Source: Sporosarcina sp. Marseille-Q4943
GTDB lineage: Bacteria; Bacillota; Bacilli; Bacillales_A; Planococcaceae
DNA: 64,000 nt
Reading direction: 5' to 3'
Assembly (NCBI RefSeq): GCF_943736995.1
Contig: NZ_OX031157.1
Location: 558,001 to 622,000 of the forward strand
Part shown: positions 35,297 to 43,559 of the stretch, piece after piece
How the letters are laid out: each line of letters opens with the position of its first letter
How positions within the stretch are numbered: position 1 is the stretch's first letter
The notes under the pieces: generated by a model
What the model saw: the letters and a program-made list of their open reading frames with translations, nothing else
What the model was told of the DNA's origin: nothing
Databases searched by the model: none
Made by a program: the position numbers and the translations under genes

Positions 35297-35644
35297 TTAC
35301 TTACAACAAATGCGCAATCCTTGCGCTTCCAACTCTTCAATGGAGTTTCCTTGATCCGGCAAATGATGAAGGATGCTTGAAATCAAAGGATAGTCTTCGT
35401 GTTCCTGATTAATTGAATAAAAGATCCACTGTCCCCTACGCTCCTCTTTCACCAATTCGATATCCCTTAATTTTCGTAGATGTTGACTGATCGCCGGCTG
35501 GCTCATCTTAAAGATTTCGACAAATTCACACACGCAGCAATCATGTGACTCAAGCAATTTCATCATCGTCAGTCTCGTCTTATCCCCGAGAAGCTTTAAT
35601 ATTTGAGATGCTTTTTGCAAATCAATCGACCCAATTGTTTTCAT
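35297..35644 (-). CDS. arsR: ArsR family metalloregulator
   Basis: A 115-residue winged-helix repressor. The metal box is SHDCCVCEFVEIF (Cys pair plus Cys, as in ELCVCDL) and the recognition helix SQPAISQHLRKLRD. A further CC pair lies at the C-terminus (LRICCK). It represses its own operon until arsenite binds. Confidence 0.94.
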   Translation of the reverse strand: MKTIGSIDLQKASQILKLLGDKTRLTMMKLLESHDCCVCEFVEIFKMSQPAISQHLRKLRDIELVKEERRGQWIFYSINQEHEDYPLISSILHHLPDQGNSIEELEAQGLRICCK

Positions 35645-35665
35645 TTATCATCACTCCCCGTCAGT

Positions 35666-35694
35666 ATCATATAATTATATGCTTATATATGCAA
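35666..35694 (-). promoter_or_regulatory. ars operon promoter with AT-rich symmetric spacer
   Basis: On the minus strand TTGCAT and TATGAT are 17 bases apart, about 20 bases upstream of the arsR start. The spacer is a near-palindrome of ATAT and TATA steps, where ArsR could bind. Confidence 0.65.
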
Positions 35695-35696
35695 GT

Positions 35697-35732
35697 GAAA
35701 AAACCGGCTCATTTTCAAGATAGCCGGTTCTC
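35697..35732 (-). terminator. Intrinsic terminator of the GyrI-like gene
   Basis: AACCGGCT/AGCCGGTT stem, followed on the minus strand by TTTTTT. Confidence 0.88.
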
Positions 35733-35735
35733 CAA

Positions 35736-36209
35736 TCATTGTATAGGTAGTAAGATTTCAACTACTTCTTCCTCAGCTCCCTCTTCAAGATAGAAGATTT
35801 CGATAGGAAATGATTTGTCATACCACTTTTGCTTATATCCATTCTCGCTCACCCACGCAAATAACTTCGAATACCCTTGATCGATTGTTTTATTGGAACA
35901 GCTGATTTTTGCATATTCCATCATCGGAATTGTAAATTCAATCATCCCTTCAGGAATATGAGTAAGTTCGTCAACTTCCACACATGCGAAATAAGTGGCA
36001 ACAATATCGTTGCACATATACGGACTGATTAAGACATGCCTATTCTTGCAATTTACGACTTCATCTATCCGCTTTTCAAAATTCATTTGAACCTTCATGG
36101 CAGCGTCCGGGAACGACTCCGGAAATTTCGCTGTTATACTTTGCCCAATCAATCGGTACTCTTTTTTGATCAATTCACATTCAAAAGTCGCAATCGTTTT
36201 TACTTCCAT
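35736..36209 (-). CDS. GyrI-like / AraC effector-binding domain protein
   Basis: A stand-alone 157-residue effector-binding domain of the SOUL/GyrI fold. It shows the alternating beta-strand pattern with KEYRLIGQSITAKFP at the start, YFACVEVDELTHIPEGMIEFTIPMMEYAKISC in the middle and FPIEIFYL near the end. Such domains bind hydrophobic small molecules; no DNA-binding part is present. Ligand unknown. Confidence 0.75.
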   Translation of the reverse strand: MEVKTIATFECELIKKEYRLIGQSITAKFPESFPDAAMKVQMNFEKRIDEVVNCKNRHVLISPYMCNDIVATYFACVEVDELTHIPEGMIEFTIPMMEYAKISCSNKTIDQGYSKLFAWVSENGYKQKWYDKSFPIEIFYLEEGAEEEVVEILLPIQ

Positions 36210-36308
36210 ATGATCTCTCCTTTAATTCTCTTTCCAATTAAAATTCTCCATTTGTTTTGGTATTCCTTCCTTTTAGTGAGAATGAAAAGGGGGAAATTCA
36301 ATCCACAA

Positions 36309-36347
36309 AAGAAAAAAGCACTCTTCATTACGAAGAAATGCTTTCAA
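36309..36347 (-). terminator. Intrinsic terminator of the sodium symporter gene
   Basis: AAAGCATTTCTTC/GAAGAGTGCTTT stem followed on the minus strand by TTTCTTTT. Confidence 0.7.
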
Positions 36348-36353
36348 AAGTTA

Positions 36354-37673
36354 TTACTGAACAAACGATGCAATGAAAATGATAATGATGGCTAGCGGTG
36401 CAATGAAGCGGACGATAAACTTCCATGCTTTATTCAGCCCACTATTCATTCGCAGCTCATCATCTGTATCAGCAGTCGATAACACATGACCTGCAAATAT
36501 AGAAATGAGGAGCGCCCCTATCGGGAGTCCGATCCTGCTCGTCAAAATATCCGCGAAATCGAAGAAAGTTCCTCCAGGCATCTTCACATCGGATAATACC
36601 CCGAATGACAATGCACTTGGAATACCTACGATGAAAATCAACAATCCAAACACCCATGCGGCTGTGCGTCTCTTTTCAAGTTTCTTACGAATCCCCGTCG
36701 AAACGACAATCTCCAACATGGAAATCGATGACGTCAACGTCGCAAACAATAATAAAATAAAGAACAGAATCAAAAAGAATCCGCCAAACGGGATTTCATT
36801 GAAGATGGCCGGCAATACGACAAAGATCAATCCCGGTCCTTCTGCAGGCGATTGTCCGAGCGCAAATACCGCTGGAAAAATGACGATACCCGCTAATAAA
36901 GAGATGAAAATATTCAAGATAGACACATTGAAAGCGGATTGTCCTAGACGCTCCTCTTTAGGTAAATAGGATGCGTAAGTCATCATCGCTGTGACACCGA
37001 CGCTTAACGAGAAGAATGCCTGTCCGAGTGCTAGCAATAACGTCTTCCCGGTCAAATACGACCAATCCGGCACGAATAGGAAGCGGATCCCTTCCATTGC
37101 TCCATCAAGTGTCAAAGACCGTATCGCCAAGACGATGAAGAAGATGAAGAGCAAAGGCATCATCCAGCGGCTCGCACGCTCAATTCCACCACGAATACCG
37201 CTTTGGACAATCCAGATCGTCAAAATCATGAACACCGCCTGAGCGATGAGCACTTCTCCCGGGCTCGCTATAATGGCATTGAAAAGCCCAGCATAATCGG
37301 AAGTATCCAGACGAAACAGTAATGCTCTTGCCAAGTAAGAAAGAATCCACCCGCCCACAACACTATAAAATGATAATAGGATGAAGGAACTTAGCAACCC
37401 CATCCATCCGATCAAAAACCACGGCCGTCCTGGCGCCAAGTTTTGTAAAGAAGTGACGGCATCTTGCTGTCCCCTTCTCCCGATGACAAATTCAGCAAGC
37501 AGGATCGGCAATCCGATTGCCAATGTACAAATAATGAATAGCAACACAAAAACACTTCCACCATTCGTTCCTGCCATATAAGGAAACTTCCATATGGCGC
37601 CCAACCCGATGGCACTGCCGGCAGCCGCCAATACAAATCCGATTTTCGATGTCCATTGTTCACGTTGTTTCAT
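36354..37673 (-). CDS. Neurotransmitter:sodium symporter (NSS) family transporter
   Basis: The 439-residue protein has about eleven or twelve helices. The first carries the sodium/substrate-site pattern AAAGSAIGLGAIWKFPYMAGTNGG (key residues GSAIGLG...WKFPY). It belongs to the bacterial YocR/YhdH group, which import amino acids with Na+. The substrate cannot be named. The chain is slightly shorter than eukaryotic members, as usual for bacteria. Confidence 0.9.
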   Translation of the reverse strand: MKQREQWTSKIGFVLAAAGSAIGLGAIWKFPYMAGTNGGSVFVLLFIICTLAIGLPILLAEFVIGRRGQQDAVTSLQNLAPGRPWFLIGWMGLLSSFILLSFYSVVGGWILSYLARALLFRLDTSDYAGLFNAIIASPGEVLIAQAVFMILTIWIVQSGIRGGIERASRWMMPLLFIFFIVLAIRSLTLDGAMEGIRFLFVPDWSYLTGKTLLLALGQAFFSLSVGVTAMMTYASYLPKEERLGQSAFNVSILNIFISLLAGIVIFPAVFALGQSPAEGPGLIFVVLPAIFNEIPFGGFFLILFFILLLFATLTSSISMLEIVVSTGIRKKLEKRRTAAWVFGLLIFIVGIPSALSFGVLSDVKMPGGTFFDFADILTSRIGLPIGALLISIFAGHVLSTADTDDELRMNSGLNKAWKFIVRFIAPLAIIIIFIASFVQ

Positions 37674-37835
37674 TCAATCACTCACTTCTATTCCTAGTGT
37701 CTCCACTGAATTTTTATCATTATACCTTATCATGAATACAATCAATACTTTTTTTATTATTCCGCCTACTTTTGTCTGTTTTTTGTTTTATTTATTGGTT
37801 AAAGGTAACTATGTACATAATTAGGAGGTAGTACA

Positions 37836-37868
37836 TTGGTACTTTTAAATGAGAACGTGAACGACTGA
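37836..37868 (+). CDS. Possible 10-codon peptide gene before a terminator
   Basis: TTAGGAGG lies seven bases before TTG GTA CTT TTA AAT GAG AAC GTG AAC GAC TGA, and a strong terminator follows eight bases after the stop. The ribosome site is as good as those of real genes here. It may be a tiny peptide, a leader, or the scar of a deleted gene. Confidence 0.3.
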   Translation: MVLLNENVND

Positions 37869-37876
37869 ATGCCAGA

Positions 37877-37911
37877 AAAATCCCTTGCCATAACATCGGC
37901 AAGGGATCCTT
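37877..37911. terminator. Bidirectional intrinsic terminator
   Basis: ATCCCTTGCC/GGCAAGGGAT stem with a ten-base loop and an A run on the left side. Confidence 0.88.
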
Positions 37912-37920
37912 CATTTACTA

Positions 37921-38334
37921 TTAAAATTGAATATCCTGAGGTTGTTCTCCCTTTTTATTCATAAGTCGCATGGCGTCGGGTGTAACTTTCAGGATGACGA
38001 GGTTCGGATCGTCAGGCCCAGTAAACCATGGTTTCATATGTTCATTCCAGACCTTCTCTTTCAAGCTTTCCTCATCGGAAATCATTACGGTTCCCATGAT
38101 TTCCAAATACGCATCCCCGAAACCTTCCCCTTCATAGCCAATCAAAATATGCGTATTCGGATTCCGCTCAAGCTCTTCCACTTTATCGGTCTTTTTTGAA
38201 GTCGCCGTGTAAAGCGTGAAGTCCTCGTTGAAAAATGTCATGTACCTACTGAAAGGCTTGCCTTGTTGGACAGTCGCCATCGTTCCGACATAGCTCTCGT
38301 CCAAGATTTTACGTGCTGTTTCTTTTGCACCCAT
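37921..38334 (-). CDS. Pyridoxamine 5'-phosphate oxidase-fold general stress protein (YdaG-like)
   Basis: A 137-residue split-barrel flavin-binding protein. VGTMATVQQGKPFSRYMTFF and LYTATSKKTDKVEELERNPNTHILIGY are typical of the general stress protein 26 group, while EGFGDAYLEIMGTV forms the barrel end. Members bind flavin or F420-like cofactors; the reaction is not known. AGGAGTG before ATG 38334 decides the start. Confidence 0.86.
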   Translation of the reverse strand: MGAKETARKILDESYVGTMATVQQGKPFSRYMTFFNEDFTLYTATSKKTDKVEELERNPNTHILIGYEGEGFGDAYLEIMGTVMISDEESLKEKVWNEHMKPWFTGPDDPNLVILKVTPDAMRLMNKKGEQPQDIQF

Positions 38335-38423
38335 CTGCATCACTCCTCATTTGTTGTCTCCTCTAACTGTTCCTAAATTGAAGGAAAACTAAACATCTGG
38401 GAACGTAAGAGTCAGTTCAAGTT

Positions 38424-38927
38424 CTATTCGTGTAAAAACAGAACCATCAAATCTTCATCCAAGTAAGTGTTATCGAGTTTCAATGCTCTTTTCTCAGTGC
38501 CGTACACTTCGAAACCGAGCGAAGTATATAGACTTTTTGCAGCTACATTTGAACTTACAACCGTCAGATACACTTGTTCTATCCTTTCCAAGGATCTTGC
38601 CTTATTGATCGCTTCATTCATAAGCGCCTTTGCGACGCCCTCCCCTCGCTTTTCAGGTGTCACGTACATCGCAACGATTGTTGAACGATGTTTTAATTTC
38701 ATCGTCTTCTCCGTCAATAGCGTGATGACTCCGATTAGTTTCGACTCAGCAAAAGCGCCGAATGTGAAGGAATCAGCAGCTTGAAACCTTTCTCTATACT
38801 TATCAGCTGTTTGCTTCTTCTCCTCTTCATAACTTGATCCAAATGCTTCTGGATTCGTATACAAAGCCTCTAATCGAATTTGAAAATAGGCTTCAGCATC
38901 TTGCGGACCTAACTCTCTTATCTCCAT
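38424..38927 (-). CDS. GNAT family N-acetyltransferase
   Basis: A 167-residue acetyltransferase with the acetyl-CoA loop VTPEKRGEGVAKALMNEAI (key R/Q-x-x-G-x-G/A) and the C-terminal SLYTSLGFEVYGTEKRAL. The substrate is unknown. AGGGGGATG precedes the ATG. It stands alone, divergent from the YpsA pair. Confidence 0.87.
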   Translation of the reverse strand: MEIRELGPQDAEAYFQIRLEALYTNPEAFGSSYEEEKKQTADKYRERFQAADSFTFGAFAESKLIGVITLLTEKTMKLKHRSTIVAMYVTPEKRGEGVAKALMNEAINKARSLERIEQVYLTVVSSNVAAKSLYTSLGFEVYGTEKRALKLDNTYLDEDLMVLFLHE

Positions 38928-39104
38928 GTTTCATCCCCCTGTTTCAATGAACGTATTACTGTTTATTGTAGACCGAAATTTCAGGAATTGATAGATTAAT
39001 AATTATATTTTGATCACAAAACCTAACAGACCATTTTTCCAACAAACTATGGATCGTCACGTATAATAGACATAACTTAAACGTTGAATAAAGGATGTGT
39101 CTTT

Positions 39105-39320
39105 ATGTCAAAGGAGCTTTTCATCACAACTGATCTACAAAGGGAATGGATGGATAAATTAAGCAAGCTCGAAAATACAATACGGGGATCTGCTGAACAG
39201 ACGGAAAAACTTACCGCTTTTCCCTACCGGTATGTCCGGGCAGGATTGCATAACCCGCCTATGGGTGATATGGTCATTTCAAAACTGGCGAATGCCGTGA
39301 TCGAGGACATGAGCAAATGA
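39105..39320 (+). CDS. Small protein of unknown function, coupled to ypsA
   Basis: A 71-residue soluble product (SKELFITTDLQREWMDKLSK at the start, then FPYRYVRAGLHNPPMGDMV). No family recognised. AAGGATG precedes ATG 39105. Its stop overlaps the ypsA start (ATGA), so the two are translated together. Confidence 0.72.
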   Translation: MSKELFITTDLQREWMDKLSKLENTIRGSAEQTEKLTAFPYRYVRAGLHNPPMGDMVISKLANAVIEDMSK

Positions 39321-39874
39321 TAAAAAGACTTGTTATAACAGGCTATAAAGCGCATGAATTAGGCATCTTCAATGATAAGCACCCAGGCATCGGCATCATA
39401 AAAAAGGCGTTGGAAAACCGATTGACTCCCCTACTCGATAGCGGCCTCGAATGGGTAATCATCAGCGGGCAACCGGGAGTGGAGACGTGGGCTGCGGAAA
39501 CAGTGATCGACTTGCAAGAGACCTATCCGGATTTGAAGTTCGCCGTTATCACTCCCTTTCAGGAACAGGAGAAGAATTGGAACGAGGCGAAAAAGGAAAC
39601 TTATCAATTCATCCTTGCCCATGCGGATTACTCTGTGAGTTTAACGAAACGCCCTTATGAAGCCCCATGGCAATTCATCGAGCGCGATAAGTTTCTGCTG
39701 CGGAATTCGGATGCGATCCTGATTGTCTATGACGAAGAAAATGAAGGTTCCCCGAAGTTTATGAAGAAGATGGCTGTGAAATTTGCTGAGACGAGCGATT
39801 ATGATGTGCTGACGATTTCTGCTGACGATTTGCAACTCGTTGCGGAAGATATGCAGAGGCAGGATTGGGATTGA
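39317..39874 (+). CDS. ypsA: SLOG/DUF1273 family protein YpsA
   Basis: A 185-residue Rossmann-like SLOG protein. KRLVITGYKAHELGIF, IISGQPGVETWAAE and DAILIVYDEENEGSPKFM are hallmarks of the YpsA group. SLOG domains bind nucleotides or NAD-type ligands, and YpsA has been linked to cell division control and stress in B. subtilis. The usual neighbour gpsB is not next to it here; an unknown small gene precedes it instead. Confidence 0.9.
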   Translation: MIKRLVITGYKAHELGIFNDKHPGIGIIKKALENRLTPLLDSGLEWVIISGQPGVETWAAETVIDLQETYPDLKFAVITPFQEQEKNWNEAKKETYQFILAHADYSVSLTKRPYEAPWQFIERDKFLLRNSDAILIVYDEENEGSPKFMKKMAVKFAETSDYDVLTISADDLQLVAEDMQRQDWD

Positions 39875-39912
39875 TCACTTTTCTGGGTTTATGATCACTT
39901 GCAGAGATTGAA

Positions 39913-39950
39913 AAAAGCTGTCCGCCAGTCAATGTCAGCGGACAGCTTTT
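39913..39950. terminator. Bidirectional intrinsic terminator
   Basis: AAAGCTGTCCGC/GCGGACAGCTTT stem with A and T runs on either side, between convergent ypsA and the S9 peptidase. Confidence 0.93.
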
Positions 39951-39960
39951 CAAATTCCAC

Positions 39961-41751
39961 TCAGTTTTGATGCTTCTCCAAAAACTCCAGCATGCGGCTA
40001 TACACGTTTACTTCATTTTCTTTCTTCGAGAACCCATGCCCTTCGTCATCCAATACCAGATATTCAACATCGCGTCGTAATTCGGACAACTTCGCGACAA
40101 TCTGGTCAGATTCTTCTTTCACGACACGCGGATCCTTCGCACCTTGGATGACCAACATCGGCTTCACCATACCGTCGAGATACGTGACAGGTGAATCTTT
40201 GATGAAGCGCTCCTTATCCCGCTCCGGGTCGCCTAACCATCGATCCATCATCGGCTTCCAGTGAGGCGGAACGGAATTGACGAATGTAAATAAATCGGAC
40301 ACTCCAAAAATGTCCACTACCGCCTTGAAGTATTCTGCATGACGACCGTGCAGCAGCAACGCCATATAGCCGCCATAGCTGCCACCTACGAGGAATAGGC
40401 GGTCCCGGTCTGTGATGCCATTGTCGAACAACCACTCGATTCCTGCCAGACAGTCCAGGCGTGGGCCTTCTCCCCAATCCCGCTCGACCATTTTCGTGAA
40501 TTCCGAGCCATAGCCCGTGCTTCCTCGGAAGTTCGGTGCAAAAATGTTATAGCCTCTATTCAGGAAACATTGGAACATCGAACGGAACATTTTGCGTTCG
40601 GACGACTGCGGACCGCCGTGCGGCCAGAAGATGGTGTATCCATTCGCATTCTCTTCTTTCGCTTTGAATAAAAGAGCCTCGATTTCCAAACCATCAAACG
40701 AAGTATAGGAAACGACGTCAGGTTCAACCATGCCTTCTTCACTCACGCCGAGCACTCTGTTTTCAGTAAGTCTTGTCCACTCGCTCCCGTCCTCCGATTT
40801 GTAGATATTATGAGGAACTGTAGCACTCCTACCTAAAATGTAAACGTTGCCGGACTTTGCAATACGGATTTGATCGACGACATCGACTGGCAAGGAGCAT
40901 TCTTCTAGCTTTCCACCATTTACATCAGTGCGATAGTATTTGTCAACTACACCTTTAATCGTAAGGAAATGGATGTCTCCCGTTTCTTTATTCCATTTGA
41001 TCGTTCGGACACTCTCCCCTTCCACTTCCAACACTTTCGAAAAGGATTTCGTCGCCACATCAAATTTCGCAATGTAGGTTTGATCACTCTCATAGTCCGT
41101 CACGAAAAGAATCGTGTTATCATCCGTAAATACAGGGTCATAGGCGACATGTACTTTCTTCGGATCCGGCGTCAAGTGAAATGTTTCTTCCCCGACTTTC
41201 ACGAAGCTGACGACATACGTATTTGCGTACGCTTGCGAGTAGACGAATGCCGTTTCATCATCCGATACTGCAGCTAGTTCGGTCGGTGACGTCTCCCCAA
41301 GATTCAACAATGTATCGATGCCGCTTTCCAAGTTGTGCATATGCGTATTCAAAAATGATGGATTATCGACAGATGTCACATAATAGATTCGGTTTCCATC
41401 GTCACTTAAATGACTGAAATAATATTTCTCGTCCGCTTCTCCTGTAATTAGCGGTTGGGGAAGTCCCCCCTCAAACGGAATGGCGTAAATTTGATAGTTT
41501 TCGTCTCCGTTATTGTCATACCCCGCCAACACATACCGATTGTCCGAATCGAACTTGATAAAATTGCATGACTCGTCCCGATGAGCAAACAAATACGGGT
41601 AAGAACCAGGCAAGTCCATCGCCCATAAATTCATCTTGCCGTTTAGATTGGAATTGAAAATGAGCTTCGTTTCATCCTTGTTCACAGCGAAATTCGTAAT
41701 TGTGTACGTTCTGAAAAATTGCTCCACAGTCGGTTTTGCAAAATGTATCAT
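39961..41751 (-). CDS. S9 family (prolyl oligopeptidase-type) peptidase
   Basis: The 596-residue protein has an N-terminal beta-propeller of ~340 residues (WAMDLPGSYPYLFAHRDE, repeated TDYESDQTYIAKF-like blades) and a C-terminal alpha/beta hydrolase. The catalytic Ser lies in VGGSYGGYMALLL, Asp in QGAKDPRV and His in DEGHGFSKKEN. It resembles YuxL-type acylaminoacyl peptidases. There is no signal peptide, so it acts in the cytosol. GGAGGGAAA precedes the ATG. Confidence 0.91.
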   Translation of the reverse strand: MIHFAKPTVEQFFRTYTITNFAVNKDETKLIFNSNLNGKMNLWAMDLPGSYPYLFAHRDESCNFIKFDSDNRYVLAGYDNNGDENYQIYAIPFEGGLPQPLITGEADEKYYFSHLSDDGNRIYYVTSVDNPSFLNTHMHNLESGIDTLLNLGETSPTELAAVSDDETAFVYSQAYANTYVVSFVKVGEETFHLTPDPKKVHVAYDPVFTDDNTILFVTDYESDQTYIAKFDVATKSFSKVLEVEGESVRTIKWNKETGDIHFLTIKGVVDKYYRTDVNGGKLEECSLPVDVVDQIRIAKSGNVYILGRSATVPHNIYKSEDGSEWTRLTENRVLGVSEEGMVEPDVVSYTSFDGLEIEALLFKAKEENANGYTIFWPHGGPQSSERKMFRSMFQCFLNRGYNIFAPNFRGSTGYGSEFTKMVERDWGEGPRLDCLAGIEWLFDNGITDRDRLFLVGGSYGGYMALLLHGRHAEYFKAVVDIFGVSDLFTFVNSVPPHWKPMMDRWLGDPERDKERFIKDSPVTYLDGMVKPMLVIQGAKDPRVVKEESDQIVAKLSELRRDVEYLVLDDEGHGFSKKENEVNVYSRMLEFLEKHQN

Positions 41752-41922
41752 GATTTCCCTCCTCAGGTACTATGCGCTTCTCTATCCAATGTATAGTATA
41801 TCATTTCCAAATTGATGATAGAATGATATTTTACTATCTTATTAGAACATTTACATTCTTAATGTGTATTCATTCAATTTGTCCCCGACTTTTGCATACG
41901 CTGAGAAAGTGGGGGTGATATC

Positions 41923-42180
41923 GTGGAAGGTGAACATCAACAAACAAACGGGATGGCGGTCAGTTCGCTTGTATTGGGGATTTTAGGAGTCGTGTTGAAT
42001 CTTATACCTCTCATTCCTTATCTATTGGGTATTCTAGCGATCATCTTTGGTGTCGCAGGGAAGGAAAAACAGATTGGTAAAGGGATGGCGGTTGCAGGGA
42101 TTATTTTAGGAAGCATCACGTTGGCGATGAAAGTCTTCTTTTGGATATTTATTTTTCTAGCAGGAGGCCTGAACTATTAA
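41923..42180 (+). CDS. DUF4190 small membrane protein
   Basis: An 85-residue product with two or three helices (NGMAVSSLVLGILGVVLNL, LIPYLLGILAIIFGVAG, GMAVAGIILGSITLAMKV). The paired GMAVS/GMAVA motifs are characteristic of DUF4190. The start is GTG with GGGGGTGAT upstream. Function unknown. Confidence 0.85.
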   Translation: MEGEHQQTNGMAVSSLVLGILGVVLNLIPLIPYLLGILAIIFGVAGKEKQIGKGMAVAGIILGSITLAMKVFFWIFIFLAGGLNY

Positions 42181-42195
42181 GTTATTACAAAAAGT

Positions 42196-42234
42196 AAGCC
42201 GCTTTGATGTACACCATCTTTAGCGGCTTTTCAT
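42196..42234. terminator. Bidirectional intrinsic terminator
   Basis: AAGCCGCT/AGCGGCTT stem followed by TTCATT on the plus strand, between two convergent small membrane genes. Confidence 0.8.
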
Positions 42235-42620
42235 TATGGCTTTTCCAATTGATTCTCCACTACGTCTCCAATGAACGGAAGCTTATAATAGTTTCCTTGA
42301 TAAGCTTGATACATCATAAAGATCATAAGCACAAATGCGAGCGGACTTAATAACAGGCTTGCAAAGGCACCGAAGAATGGAATGAAGCCCAATACAATGC
42401 TGATCAAAAGAATTACAATTGACATAAATACGGATTGCAAAGCGTGGAATCGGATGAAACGGTTTTCTTTTTCCACAAACAGAAAAATGAGACCGATGAT
42501 AAAAATATAGCAAAGCAATCCTCCCACGTTCTCTGTTAATCCGATAGAGGTTTTGTTGCCTTCAGCTTTGGCAGGTTGATTAGTCTTTTCTTGCGGTTTT
42601 TCCTTTTCATTTTCATTCAA
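42234..42620 (-). CDS. DUF4870 membrane protein
   Basis: A 128-residue product. The charged N-terminus (NENEKEKPQEKT) is followed by three helices, with the family motif NRFIRFHALQSVFMSI after the first. Function unknown. The start region reads ATGAATTGAATG after AAAGGAGG. The protein frame begins at the TTG (42620), while the better-spaced ATG opens a frame that stops after two codons. Confidence 0.84.
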   Translation of the reverse strand: MNENEKEKPQEKTNQPAKAEGNKTSIGLTENVGGLLCYIFIIGLIFLFVEKENRFIRFHALQSVFMSIVILLISIVLGFIPFFGAFASLLLSPLAFVLMIFMMYQAYQGNYYKLPFIGDVVENQLEKP

Positions 42621-42703
42621 TTCATTGTGACCTCCTTTCCCTCCTATTATATTGAGCTGTTGTAAGAATGATGCCTGCTATAGGCTATAGAGGGGGAAAT
42701 CGT

Positions 42704-42737
42704 CAAAAAAGTCCGTTTGCAAAATGCAAACAGACTG
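42704..42737 (-). terminator. Intrinsic terminator of the coiled-coil gene
   Basis: GTCTGTTTGCA/TGCAAACGGAC stem followed on the minus strand by TTTTTT. Confidence 0.9.
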
Positions 42738-42746
42738 GTCTTCAAA

Positions 42747-43457
42747 TCAGTTGGAGTCGGAATGATTGGATTTCCCCCTCAAGCTGCCAATATAAGTCGT
42801 TGTAAGTCGGTAGCTTTTGTCAATTTTCTCTGCTAGAAAATTCGACCGTTCAAAAATGACCGACCTTAGAAAATCCATTTGCCTTAACAATTTTTCAATT
42901 AACCCTTCATGCTGCTCAATCCGTTCCACAATTTCAATTTGAGCCGTCTTCTGCTCTTCCAATGAAAGGGAGAATTGATCCTGCTTTTCGATTTGGGCGT
43001 CCATTTTCGTAAGGAGTTTCTCTTGGTCGGTATCGAATTTCTCCAACCGTTCTGCAATTTCAGCATTTGATTGGTTCAGTATATTGATTTGATCAACAAG
43101 CTCTTCGTTTATTCTCCTTTTGTTTTCAATCATTTTTTGAAGCTCAATATGTTTTCGATCTAGACGTTCCAATGTTTCCATCGCTTCCCGTTCAAACTGG
43201 CGATGTTGCGATTGATAATCCAGTAGTTCATCGAAGCGTTTCCCTGTCGATTTCCACCGATCGGATTGGATTCTTCTTTGTTTTTGTAGTTGTTTTTCCA
43301 TTTCGTTATACTTTTCATTCATCATGTCGAATGCTTTCTTTTGTTCATGCATCGACTGTGACAACGAATCAGTTCGATAGATGGCCTGATTTCTTTCTGC
43401 AATGTTATCGCCTTTGTAAAGATCCGAGTGATTCTTTTTATTAAAAAACAATCCCAT
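42747..43457 (-). CDS. Coiled-coil protein of unknown function
   Basis: A 236-residue, highly charged protein predicted to be almost entirely coiled coil from residue ~25 to ~215 (KYNEMEKQLQKQRRIQSDR, LERLDRKHIELQKMIENKR, NAEIAERLEKFDTDQEKL). No signal or membrane helix is present. The N-terminus MGLFFNKK is hydrophobic and basic and could touch the membrane. GGGAGGTTG precedes the ATG. No family recognised. Confidence 0.72.
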   Translation of the reverse strand: MGLFFNKKNHSDLYKGDNIAERNQAIYRTDSLSQSMHEQKKAFDMMNEKYNEMEKQLQKQRRIQSDRWKSTGKRFDELLDYQSQHRQFEREAMETLERLDRKHIELQKMIENKRRINEELVDQINILNQSNAEIAERLEKFDTDQEKLLTKMDAQIEKQDQFSLSLEEQKTAQIEIVERIEQHEGLIEKLLRQMDFLRSVIFERSNFLAEKIDKSYRLTTTYIGSLRGKSNHSDSN

Positions 43458-43524
43458 AGTTCAACCTCCCATCAACCGTTTTCTTTATGATATGTTGACG
43501 GGCGTGTATTCGTACAATAATAAA

Positions 43525-43549
43525 AACCGTCCCCAACATAGAGACGGTT
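43525..43549 (-). terminator. Likely terminator of the VLRF1 gene
   Basis: AACCGTC/GACGGTT stem followed on the minus strand by TTTTATT. Confidence 0.75.
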
Positions 43550-43559
43550 CAATTGTATG

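Noticed and set aside
33543..35694. ars genes as part of a mobile island
   Set aside because: No IS or integrase flanks the operon and its base composition looks like the surroundings.
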